Part shown: positions 1 through 6,332 of the stretch, in pieces
How the letters are laid out: every line of letters begins with the position of its first letter
How positions within the stretch are numbered: position 1 is the stretch's first letter
Assembly (NCBI GenBank): GCA_031401035.1
Contig: JANNRA010000072.1
Location: 1-26,792, forward strand
Reading direction: 5' to 3'
DNA: 26,792 bases
Origin: JANNRA01 sp031401035
GTDB taxonomy: Bacteria > Desulfobacterota > Binatia > HRBIN30 > CADEER01
Notes under the pieces: generated by a model
Database searches by the model: none
What the model was told of the DNA's origin: nothing
The model's input: only the letters and a program-made list of their open reading frames with translations
Translations under genes and position numbers: made by a program

Positions 1-1
1 T

Positions 2-100
2 CAGAAAAAAAGTTGTGCTCTTTCTGGAATTCCATTGAGTTTTTCTAAATGTAAAAAAGAAAAATCAAAAGCAACAGCTTCGTTAGATAGGATCGATTAC
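2..100 (+). pseudogene. HNH-like protein fragment on foreign AT-rich DNA
   Basis: The first 100 bases are far more AT-rich than the rest of the window. Frame 2 is open, uses AT-rich codons and reads ...CALSGIPLSF... followed by ...TASLDRID. This spacing (Cys-x-L-[ST]-G-x-P then a Lys-rich linker then ASLDRID) is the familiar C-terminal signature of small HNH-like zinc proteins of phages and bacteria, which normally continues with GY-x-x-x-NVQWVHKDIN. Here the frame runs after RIDY straight into the GC-rich palindromic arm at 101-117, so the HNH-type core is cut in the middle. No start is present because the window begins inside the gene. The family assignment comes from memory of the motif, not a search. 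The abrupt composition change points to an assembly chimera, or less likely a recent insertion. Confidence 0.5.
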
Positions 101-117
101 GGGGCGGCGCCCTCCAG
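101..117. repeat. Partial arm of the GGAGGGCGCC palindromic repeat
   Basis: The 17 bases match the outer end of the right arm of the palindrome seen complete at 24411-24495 and truncated at 26719-26792. The junction with the foreign AT-rich DNA falls exactly at its edge. Confidence 0.6.
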
Positions 118-150
118 TTTCCGAGCGCGTGCGGCCCTCGCCGGTGAAGC

Positions 151-175
151 GGGCGGCGGCGCGCGGCCGCCGCCC
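151..175 (-). terminator. GC-rich hairpin downstream of dodecin gene
   Basis: A perfect 10-bp inverted repeat (GGGCGGCGGC, 5-nt loop, GCCGCCGCCC) lies 10 nt beyond the dodecin stop codon. There is no T-tract after it on the minus strand, so it may be a weak or factor-assisted terminator or only an mRNA-stabilising hairpin. Confidence 0.35.
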
Positions 176-185
176 CCCCCCCGCC

Positions 186-398
186 CTACATGCCGTCGGA
201 CTTGAACGACACCTTCAGTTTGGCGCGGTACTGGGCGACCTTGCCCTTCTCGATCGTCATGTCGAGCTGGGTCACCTCGGCAACGCGCAGGTCGCGCAGC
301 GACTTCGAGGCGCGCGCGACAGCGGCGGCAGCCGCCTTCTCCCACGAGTCCGAGCTCGTGCCGACCAGCTCGATCACCTTGTAGACACTCTCGGCCAT
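186..398 (-). CDS. Dodecin family flavin-binding protein
   Basis: The 70-residue product has the length and pattern of dodecins, small beta-alpha-beta-beta proteins that form hollow dodecamers and bind flavins or CoA in the cytoplasm, buffering free flavin. The order is visible: YKVIELVGTS strand, a helix with SWEKAAAAAVARASKSL, then RVAEVTQLDMTIEKGKVAQYRAKLKVSF forming the last two strands. The flavin-stacking Trp is the W of DSWEKA. I chose the start at 398 because AAGGAGGAG sits 6 nt upstream of that ATG; an upstream in-frame extension to 455 lacks a ribosome site and is not family-like. It is the last gene before the contig edge. A link with the flavoenzymes of the window is possible but not shown. 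Confidence 0.9.
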   Translation of the reverse strand: MAESVYKVIELVGTSSDSWEKAAAAAVARASKSLRDLRVAEVTQLDMTIEKGKVAQYRAKLKVSFKSDGM

Positions 399-504
399 AG
401 CGATCTCCTCCTTCAGTCTGCGGTTGCGTTGCGTGCCGGACGACCAGTGACGCAAGCCGTGCGCCTTGGCAACCCGAAAGCTGCCGGCTCAGGGCGGTTG
501 GAGG

Positions 505-687
505 CTACCGCGTCGGCGTGTCGGCAACGCGCAACTCGGCGGCGAGCGCCGCCAGGCTGGCATCCGCGGTCCACAGGGAGCACGGCTGCACCAACGCCGA
601 GGCGAGGAGGTGGGCATCGACCCAGTCCAGGACCCTGGCATGGGATTCCTTCCCCGTGTCGGTCGTGGCGCCGTTCACCGCAAGCAC
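505..687 (-). pseudogene. VapC-type PIN toxin, C-terminal remnant
   Basis: The readable peptide contains ESHARVLDWVDAHLLASALV, then SLWTADASLAALAAELRV, the classic C-terminal third of VapC PIN-domain ribonucleases (the acidic D of WVDAHLLA and of WTADxxL belong to the metal site). A complete VapC has about 125-135 residues; the N-terminal half with the first catalytic Asp is missing, because upstream sequence is the 3' end of the selenoprotein gene (stop at 715). The only in-frame start is a GTG at 687 with no good ribosome site. No VapB antitoxin is adjacent. It is therefore a 5'-deleted toxin gene, presumably inactive. The rest of 399-714 holds no other gene that I can support, only the dodecin promoter region. 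Confidence 0.6.
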
Positions 688-714
688 TCGGCACGCCGTG
701 CCCCGGCGGGCGTC

Positions 715-1530
715 TCACGGCGCCGCTGCCGGGCGGGCGGAGGGGAGGCCGGAGAACGAGTCGATCGCCGCCAGGAGCGCCTGCGGGTGCGGCCGGTAGC
801 GGTAGTTCTCGGTCAGGTCGCGCCAGCGCACGACGCCCTGGGCGTCGATCAGGAACGAGGCCGGGCGGGCCATGCTGAGGCCGGTCGCCGCGTCGTCGTG
901 GCGCAGGCCGAAGGCGTCGATCGCCGCCAGGGTGGGGTCGGCACCGATGCGGTAGGCGAGGTCAAGTGACTCCGCCACCTGCGCGTTGCGCTCCACCGGG
1001 TCGACGACGACGGCGACGATCTCGGTGTCGCGGGCCGCGAACGCAGGCTGACTCAGCTGCAGACCCTGCAGCTCCGACATGCAGAAGGGTCACCAGAAGC
1101 CGCGGTAGAAGACCAGCAGGACGTTGCGGCCGCGCAGATCGGCCAGCCGCAACGGCGCGCCGCGCTGGTCGGTGAGGGCGATGTCCGGGGCGACGGCGCC
1201 GACGCCGGGCGCCGTCGCGGATGCGTCGGGCATGCGACTCGAGAAGTCGAACAGATACCAGGCGAAGAAGGCGGCGCAGGCGAGGTTGACGCCGGCCAGC
1301 AGAGGGGCGAGGCGGCGGCCGCGATGCGTCGGGCGGCGGCCGAGGGCGCCGCGCACGCCGCGGGCGGAGAGCAGCAGGCCGGCGGCGACGATGGCGGCGT
1401 TGAGCAGCGGCGTCTCGCGCAGCGCCGGCCACTGCGGCGACAGGACGGGAACGACAAAGGCGAAGTAGCTGGCGACGCCGAGGCAACCGAGGACGAGGCC
1501 GACGGCGGCGGCGGCGTTGCGCTTCGGCAT
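715..1530 (-). CDS. Membrane-anchored peroxiredoxin-like selenoprotein (Sec at UGA 1092-1090)
   Basis: Reading through the TGA gives 271 residues. Three hydrophobic segments (about 8-30, 41-58, 74-96) are followed by an AhpC/TSA thioredoxin-fold domain (about 108-262): APDIALTDQRG, LRGRNVLLVFYRGFW, then Sec147-Pro-Phe-Cys150, then TEIVAVVVDP, and near the end PASFLIDAQGVVRWRDLTENYR. In relatives this site reads FYRGxWCPxC, so TGA occupies the first active-site Cys and leaves a U-x-x-C motif. An Arg-rich loop at 57-73 should be cytoplasmic, placing the redox domain in the periplasm. The domain resembles PRX_like2, the family that also contains eukaryotic SelU. Standard gene callers split it into 1090-1530 and 715-1080. 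No strong ribosome site precedes ATG 1530. A nonsense mutation or sequencing error is the alternative, but continued family-like sequence on both sides and the SECIS-like hairpin argue against it. Specific role: thiol redox or peroxide reduction, substrate unknown. Confidence 0.82.
1055..1073 (-). promoter_or_regulatory. Predicted bacterial SECIS hairpin
   Basis: On the mRNA strand AGCUGCAG-GGU-CUGCAGCU forms a perfect 8-bp stem with a GGU apical loop. It begins 16 nt after the UGA, placing the loop 24 nt downstream, inside the range described for SelB-dependent bacterial SECIS elements, which need a G at the start of a small apical loop. The loop and upper stem (UGCAGGGUCUGCA) closely resemble the E. 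coli fdhF element as I recall it (UGCAGGUCUGCA). Stem and loop are encoded within codons for the residues after PFC. Confidence 0.75.
1090..1092 (-). other. In-frame TGA, predicted selenocysteine codon (Sec147)
   Basis: The flanking codons read GGC TTC TGG [TGA] CCC TTC TGC, that is G-F-W-[Sec]-P-F-C. Frame is unbroken from 1530 to the stop at 715. A single-base change TGC/TGT to TGA would restore the canonical Cys. Confidence 0.8.
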
Positions 1531-1602
1531 CGCCGGCGTCGTAGCAGGGCGCGCGACGTCGCGCGAGCGGCGCGCCCGCAGCGCAGCGCCTGCAAGGCAA
1601 TC

Positions 1603-3237
1603 TCAGGCGCGGCGGGCCATCTCCTTCGCCCAGCGGTAGTCGGGCTTGCCGCTGTCGGAGCGCATGATGCGCTGCACCGGCACGAACGCCTTGGGCAGCT
1701 TGTAGCGGGCGAGGTGCTGGGCGGCGGTGGCCAGTAATTCGTCGTCGCTGGCCGACTCGCCCGGCCGGAACTGCACCACGGCGATCACCTGTTCGCCCCA
1801 GCGTTCGCTCGGCGCGCCGGCGACGACGACGTCGTAGACCGCCGGGTGGTGTTTGAGCGCCTTCTCGACCTCCTCGGCGAAAATCTTCTCGCCGCCGGAG
1901 TTGATGCACACCGAATCGCGGCCGAAGACGATGACGCTACCGTCGGCCGCGGCCTGGGCACGGTCGCCGGGGACGGCATAGCGCGTGCCGCCGATGGTCG
2001 GGTAGGTCTTCTGCGTCTTGGCCGCGTCGTTGAGGTAGCCGAGCGGCAGATAGCCGCTGCGCGCCAGCCAGCCGGTTTCGAGGTCGCCGGGCTCGAGGCG
2101 GCGGGTGAGGGCGGCGTCGAGCACACAGGTGTGGGCGTCCATCTTGAACGCCGGCGACACCGCGTCGCCCCTGGTGGTCAGGGCGGCGCCCTGGGCGCCG
2201 GTCTCGGAGGAGCCGAAGCCGTCGAAGATCATGAGATCCGGCAGCGCGTCGAGGAAGGCGTACTTGAACGGCGGCGAGAGGATGGCGCCGCCGGAGCCGA
2301 GGATGCGCAGGCTCGACAGGTCGTAGGTCGCCTTGCCGAGTTGGTCGAGCAGCGGCCGCGCGAAGGCGTCGCCGACGATCGACAGCGTGCCGACCTTCTC
2401 GCGTTCGATGGTGCGCCAGATGTCGTCGGCATCCAGGCCGCGCGTGTTGCCGGGCAGGACGATGGCGCCGCCCTGGTGGAGGATCATGAACGAGCTCCAC
2501 TGCGCCGCGCCGTGCATGAACGGCGGCGCCGGCAGGGCGCGGATGAAGGTGCCCATCGGGGCGCGTTCGACCATGTCGGCGACGCAGGCGACCTCGCCCA
2601 TGCCGGCCGGCAGCACACCACCCAGGGCGGCGAAGAAGATGTCGTGCTGCGTCCACAGGACGCCCTTCGGCATGCCGGTCGTGCCGCCGGTGTAGAGGAT
2701 ATAGAGATCCTCCTGGCGCGGCGTCACCGGTGGCAGGGCGTCGCTGGCGCCGGCCAGCGCCGTCTCGTAGTCGCGCGCGCCGGGCAGCAGCGGCTCGCCG
2801 CTGCCGTCCTCGACCTGCAACAGCAGCGCCTGCGGCGGCAGGTCGCCGAGCACGGCGCCCAGCCGCGGCGCGAAGCCGGCGTGGTAGATGATGGCCCTGG
2901 TCTGCGCGTCGGTGAGCAGGTAGCGCAGTTCCTCCTCGACGTAGCGGTAGTTGACGTTGAACGACGTCGCGCGCGCCTTCCAGGCGCCCATCATGCCTTC
3001 GAGGTACTCGGGGCCGTTGTAGAGATAGAGGGCGACGTGATCCTGCCCAGATTCCCAGGGCGCGAGCTGCTCGCGTTCGCGGTGACAGCCGAGCCCGGCG
3101 CCGTGCAGCAGGTTGGCCAGACGCCGCGAGCGCATCTGGAAGTCGCGCCAGGTCAGCCGCCGCGTCGGTGTGACGATCGCGTCCTGGTCGGGGATCGCGT
3201 CGGCGATCGCCTCGTTGATCGGCCCCATTGCGAACAT
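1603..3237 (-). CDS. AMP-forming acyl-CoA synthetase (FadD-like)
   Basis: The 544-residue protein is an ANL-superfamily ligase that adenylates a carboxylic acid and transfers it to CoA. Visible motifs in order: P-loop YTGGTTGMPKG (about 210), the aromatic/A5 motif FGSSETG, the hinge region PGDRAQAAADGSVIVFGRDSVCINSGGEKIFAEEVE, and the C-terminal catalytic Lys in SGKPDYRW. The long low-complexity reading frame that extends upstream to 3903 is an accident; it covers the neighbouring gene and a repeat, so I start at ATG 3237 (MFAMGPINEA), with ATG 3228 equally possible. Length fits FadD3/FadD17-like ligases of mycobacterial lipid and sterol catabolism. It follows the isochorismatase-like gene on the same strand after a 108-nt gap filled by repeat copy A. 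The substrate cannot be told from sequence; a long-chain or alicyclic acid is likely. Confidence 0.88.
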   Translation of the reverse strand: MFAMGPINEAIADAIPDQDAIVTPTRRLTWRDFQMRSRRLANLLHGAGLGCHREREQLAPWESGQDHVALYLYNGPEYLEGMMGAWKARATSFNVNYRYVEEELRYLLTDAQTRAIIYHAGFAPRLGAVLGDLPPQALLLQVEDGSGEPLLPGARDYETALAGASDALPPVTPRQEDLYILYTGGTTGMPKGVLWTQHDIFFAALGGVLPAGMGEVACVADMVERAPMGTFIRALPAPPFMHGAAQWSSFMILHQGGAIVLPGNTRGLDADDIWRTIEREKVGTLSIVGDAFARPLLDQLGKATYDLSSLRILGSGGAILSPPFKYAFLDALPDLMIFDGFGSSETGAQGAALTTRGDAVSPAFKMDAHTCVLDAALTRRLEPGDLETGWLARSGYLPLGYLNDAAKTQKTYPTIGGTRYAVPGDRAQAAADGSVIVFGRDSVCINSGGEKIFAEEVEKALKHHPAVYDVVVAGAPSERWGEQVIAVVQFRPGESASDDELLATAAQHLARYKLPKAFVPVQRIMRSDSGKPDYRWAKEMARRA

Positions 3238-3260
3238 ATCCACCCCACTCCGAAAACAAC

Positions 3261-3331
3261 TCACACGGAGGCGCGGAGGAACGGAGAACTGACCAAGAAC
3301 TTCTTCTCCGTGTCTCCGTGTCTCCGTGTGA
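3261..3331. repeat. 8-nt-period inverted repeat, copy A
   Basis: Left arm 3261-3288 and right arm 3304-3331 are imperfect reverse complements (28 nt, about 4 mismatches). Each arm is three near-copies of an 8-mer (ACGGAGNN on one arm, CTCCGTNN on the other); mismatches fall only at the two variable positions of the unit. It lies between the isochorismatase-like gene and the acyl-CoA synthetase. Confidence 0.85.
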
Positions 3332-3344
3332 AGAATCCTGGTCG

Positions 3345-3962
3345 TCACTGCCACGCGGCGAGGACGTCGTCCACCGAGGCGATGGTCGCCAGCAGGCGCA
3401 GGGTGTTGGCGATGACGGCGTCGACGTAGTCGTCGGGCGTGCCGGTGACGGCCTGGCGCGGGATCACCACCTGGTAACCGGCATTGACGGCTTCGATGGT
3501 GAGGCCGGTGATGCCGATATTGACCGAGACGCCGGTGGCGACGACGGTGCGCACGCCGAGGTTGCGCAGCAGTTGGTCCAGTTCGCCGGCGTGGAAGGGC
3601 GTCACGCCGTGGTAGCGGGTCAGCAGCCAGTCGCCCTCGCGCGGCGCCAGCGCCGGCACGATCTGCTGGCGCGGCGAGCCCGGCAGCAGCGGCTCGCCCT
3701 TGCGGCCGAGCGCCAGCAGCAGGCAGTTCGCCGCGCCGCCGGCCGAGTCGGCGCGCCGCGCCACGGTCAGGTAGAAGACCGGCACGCCGGCGCCGCGGGC
3801 GGCCTCGAGGACGCGCCCGATGTGGCCGATGGTGCCGTGCCGACGCACCGCCTCGCCGAGGGCGCCGAGCGCCGCGCTCTCGCCGACGATGCCCTGCTGG
3901 CATTCCATCACCAGCACCGCGGTCGATGCCGGTGCGAGCAGAGTCTTGAGATCAATCGCCAT
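3345..3962 (-). CDS. Isochorismatase-like (cysteine hydrolase fold) protein with altered triad
   Basis: This 205-residue protein has the Rossmann-like fold of the isochorismatase/nicotinamidase family: TAVLVMECQQGIVG at the N terminus, VPVFYLTV, the segment LLTRYHGVTPFHAGELDQLL, then VRTVVATGVSVNIGITGLTIEAVNAGYQVVIPRQAVTG. In active members the catalytic triad is Asp, Lys and Cys. Here the aligned residues are Glu20, Arg116 and Gly150, so the nucleophile is absent. The rest of the fold is intact, and from memory similar VSVN-type proteins occur in actinobacteria, so this looks like a conserved subfamily and not decay. Function is therefore not a classical amidase; a non-catalytic or different activity is likely. 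It sits between the amidohydrolase and acyl-CoA synthetase genes with repeat copies on either side. No clear ribosome site precedes ATG 3962. Confidence 0.8.
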   Translation of the reverse strand: MAIDLKTLLAPASTAVLVMECQQGIVGESAALGALGEAVRRHGTIGHIGRVLEAARGAGVPVFYLTVARRADSAGGAANCLLLALGRKGEPLLPGSPRQQIVPALAPREGDWLLTRYHGVTPFHAGELDQLLRNLGVRTVVATGVSVNIGITGLTIEAVNAGYQVVIPRQAVTGTPDDYVDAVIANTLRLLATIASVDDVLAAWQ

Positions 3963-3973
3963 AGAAGAGGGGA

Positions 3974-4040
3974 TTCACACGGAGGCACGGAGAAACGGAG
4001 ACGACTCGGATTCCTCCGTTTCTCCGTGCCTCCGTGTGAA
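3974..4040. repeat. 8-nt-period inverted repeat, copy B (perfect)
   Basis: Arms 3974-4000 and 4014-4040 are perfect 27-nt reverse complements with a 13-nt loop. The arm is built of ACGGAGGC, ACGGAGAA, ACGGAG. The right arm ends 7 nt before the stop codon (4048-4050) of the amidohydrolase, so it lies just downstream of that gene and upstream of the isochorismatase-like gene. Confidence 0.9.
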
Positions 4041-4047
4041 AAAGCGT

Positions 4048-5118
4048 TCAGGCTCCGACCAGCGGGTAGAGGCGCTTGGAGTTCTCCGACAGGATGCGCT
4101 TCTTCGTCGCGTCGCTGAGCTCGCGGCGCTCGGCGATCTGCTTGACGGTGTCCGGGAACGAGCAGTCCCAGTGGTAGTAGTCCGAGGCGTAGACGATCTT
4201 GGTGTCGCCGAGGATCTCGACGACCTGCTTGATCATGTGCTCGTCGGGTTCGCACGAGATGAAGCAGTTGCCGTCCATGAAGTACTCGCTCGGCTTGCGG
4301 TCGATGCCCGGGGCCTGCTCGCCCATCAGCTCGTAGTGCTCATCGAGGCGCTCGAGCCAGAACGGCAGCCAGCCGCAGCCCGACTCCATGAAGCCGACGT
4401 GCAGCTTCGGGAAGCGATGAATGACGCCGCCGACGATGAGCGACATCAGCGCCAGCATATTGCCCATCGGGTGGGTGAGGGCGTGGACCTCGAAGCGGGT
4501 GTGGAAGCGGTCGACGCCGATCGGGTACTGGTCGGGCGCCTGGCCGCCGCCGTGGATGCAGACCGTGGCGCCGAGGCGTTCGGCTTCCGCCCAGACGACA
4601 TCGAAGCTGGGGTCGCTGAGGTTCTTGTCGCGGATGTGCTGCGGGCAGACCATGCCCACCAGACCCAGCTCGGTGACGGCGCGGCGCAGCTCGGCGGCGG
4701 CGGCCGGGGGGTCGATCATCGGCAGCTTGGCGAGCGCCTTGAGGCGCTTCGGGTCGTGTCGATTGAAGGTCGCCTTGGCCTCGTTGATGGTCCGGCACAG
4801 GGCCAGCGAGAAGGCGGGGTCGAGCAGCGCCCACTCCTCGCCGGCGCCGCCGGGGAAGGTGACGGTGACGTCGATGCCCTCGAGGTCCATGTCCTTGATG
4901 CGCTCGTCCGGGTCGGTCATGCCGGGGCGCGAATCGAACTTGTCGCCCTTGCGCGCCAGTCCGCCGCCCGGGAGGGTCAGCTTGGCGTAGTGTGTGGCGA
5001 TCTTGTCGCGGTACTCCGCCATGCGCGGCTGCCATTGTGCCGGCAGCGTGTCGCGCCAGTTGGCGTGTTCACCGCCGTGCCCGTCCGCATCGATTACGTG
5101 GTAGCCGAACTGACCCAT
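4048..5118 (-). CDS. Amidohydrolase family protein (amidohydrolase 2, ACMSD-like)
   Basis: The 356-residue product has the metal-dependent TIM-barrel layout of the amidohydrolase_2/ACMSD group: N-terminal VIDADGHGGE (D-x-D-x-H metal motif at about 10-14), internal VCIHGGGQ, FMESGCGWLPFWLERLDEHYE, and the C-terminal metal Asp in KIVYASDYYHWDCSFPD. Such enzymes hydrolyse or decarboxylate small organic acids in the cytoplasm. The MESGxGWxPxWLERLDEHY block is typical of a large uncharacterised subfamily common in catabolic clusters of actinobacteria and delta-type proteobacteria. ATG 5118 is preceded by AGGAGG at good spacing. The next upstream gene, the alcohol dehydrogenase, ends 49 nt before it, so co-transcription is likely. 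The exact substrate is unknown; the family call is firm. Confidence 0.87.
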   Translation of the reverse strand: MGQFGYHVIDADGHGGEHANWRDTLPAQWQPRMAEYRDKIATHYAKLTLPGGGLARKGDKFDSRPGMTDPDERIKDMDLEGIDVTVTFPGGAGEEWALLDPAFSLALCRTINEAKATFNRHDPKRLKALAKLPMIDPPAAAAELRRAVTELGLVGMVCPQHIRDKNLSDPSFDVVWAEAERLGATVCIHGGGQAPDQYPIGVDRFHTRFEVHALTHPMGNMLALMSLIVGGVIHRFPKLHVGFMESGCGWLPFWLERLDEHYELMGEQAPGIDRKPSEYFMDGNCFISCEPDEHMIKQVVEILGDTKIVYASDYYHWDCSFPDTVKQIAERRELSDATKKRILSENSKRLYPLVGA

Positions 5119-5167
5119 GTGTCCTCCTGTCGCCTACGGCGCGACCGCTCGCCGGTCGCGGGGATCA

Positions 5168-6241
5168 TCAGACCATTGAGAAGACGCCGCGCGCCAGGTG
5201 GCCGGCGCGCAGGTCGTCGAGCGCGTGCGCGAAGTCGTCGAGCGCGTAGTGGCGGGTGATGAGTTCGTCGATCTTCAGACGGCCGCTCAGGTAGAGCTCC
5301 GCCAACATCGGAAAATCGCGCTGCGGCCGCGCCGCGCCGTAGCGGCAGCCGAGGATCGACTTGTTCTGGTAGAGGGCGTGGACGACGAAGTCGAAGCTGG
5401 TGCCGACCTTCGGCACGCCGACGATGGTCATCGTGCCGCCCGGCGCGATCGCCTCCAGCGCCTGCTTGATGACGCCGATGTTGCCGACGCACTCGAAGCT
5501 GTAGTCGACGCCGCCGCCGCTGAGGTCGCGCACCGCCTCGACGGGATCGCAGGTCGAGGCATCGATGACGTGCGTGGCGCCGAAGCGCCGCGCCCATTCG
5601 AGCTTCTGCGGCATGACGTCGACGGCGATGATCTTCGCGGCGCCGCTCAGCACGCCGCCCTGCACGCAGTTGAGGCCGATACCGCCGACGCCGAACACCG
5701 CCATCGTCGCGCCGACCTCGACGCGGGCGCGGTTGACCACCGCGCCGAAGCCGGTCATGACCCCGCAGCCGATCAGCGCGGCGCGGTCGAACGGCACGCG
5801 CGCATCGATCGGGATGGCGCCCTGTTCGCGGACGACGGTGTACTCGGCGAAGACCGAGGCGTTGGCGAACTGGTAGGCCGACTTACCGCCGACGGTGAAC
5901 GGCTTGGCGTCCTTCGGGCTCGGCGCGTTGCGGCACTCGGTCGGGTGGCCGGCGTCGCATTTCGCGCAGCGGCCGCAGTGCGACAGCGTCGAGATGATGA
6001 CCGTGTCGCCTTCCTTCACCGCGCGCACGCCGACGCCGACCGCGTCGATGACGCCGGCGCCCTCGTGCCCGAGCACCACCGGCACCGGGTAGGGGATGGT
6101 GCCGTCGATGACGCTGAGGTCGGAATGGCACAGGCCCGCCGCCCTGATGGCGACGCGCACCTCGCCCGGACCCGGATCGCGCACCTCGACCTGCTCGATC
6201 ACCACCGGCCGGTCACTCGCGTAGAACACCGCCGCTTTCAT
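5168..6241 (-). CDS. Zinc-dependent alcohol dehydrogenase (MDR family)
   Basis: A 357-residue medium-chain dehydrogenase that oxidises alcohols with NAD+. Catalytic zinc ligands are Cys38 (GLCHSD), His59-Glu60 (GHEGAG) and Cys159 (IGCGVMTGFGA). The structural zinc site is complete (Cys89, 92, 95, 103 in CGRCAKCDAGHPTEC). The cofactor motif is GVGGIG at 184-189, and Asp208 after the second strand indicates NAD rather than NADP. The GCGVMTGFGAV block and overall length resemble the class III/NDMA-dependent-like ADH group. It lies directly downstream of an aldehyde dehydrogenase gene, with repeat copy C in the 91-nt gap, so the two probably act in sequence on the same alcohol. A modest AAGGG precedes ATG 6241. 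Confidence 0.92.
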   Translation of the reverse strand: MKAAVFYASDRPVVIEQVEVRDPGPGEVRVAIRAAGLCHSDLSVIDGTIPYPVPVVLGHEGAGVIDAVGVGVRAVKEGDTVIISTLSHCGRCAKCDAGHPTECRNAPSPKDAKPFTVGGKSAYQFANASVFAEYTVVREQGAIPIDARVPFDRAALIGCGVMTGFGAVVNRARVEVGATMAVFGVGGIGLNCVQGGVLSGAAKIIAVDVMPQKLEWARRFGATHVIDASTCDPVEAVRDLSGGGVDYSFECVGNIGVIKQALEAIAPGGTMTIVGVPKVGTSFDFVVHALYQNKSILGCRYGAARPQRDFPMLAELYLSGRLKIDELITRHYALDDFAHALDDLRAGHLARGVFSMV

Positions 6242-6252
6242 GTCCGACCCTT

Positions 6253-6328
6253 TTCAACGCGAAGGCGCGAAGACGCGGAGGCGTCTCCCTCGTGTGCGGC
6301 CTTCGCGCCTTCGCGCCTTCGCGTTGAA
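6253..6328. repeat. 8-nt-period inverted repeat, copy C (variant unit)
   Basis: Arms 6253-6272 and 6309-6328 are perfect 20-nt reverse complements. The architecture is the same as in the other copies but the 8-mer unit is different (ACGCGAAG, GCGCGAAG, ACGCGGAG). It lies between the aldehyde and alcohol dehydrogenase genes. Confidence 0.85.
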
Positions 6329-6332
6329 GTCC

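Noticed and set aside
715..1530. Frameshifted pseudogene instead of selenoprotein
   Set aside because: Both halves are in the same frame, so only a stop codon separates them, it coincides exactly with the redox Cys, and a SECIS-like hairpin follows.
1603..3903. 766-residue reading frame joined to the acyl-CoA synthetase
   Set aside because: The first 220 residues are an Arg-rich shadow of the isochorismatase-like gene plus repeat copy A; homologous sequence begins only at about 3237.
3261..4040. CRISPR-like repetition
   Set aside because: Units are 8 nt, arranged as inverted arms with short loops and no spacers of equal length.
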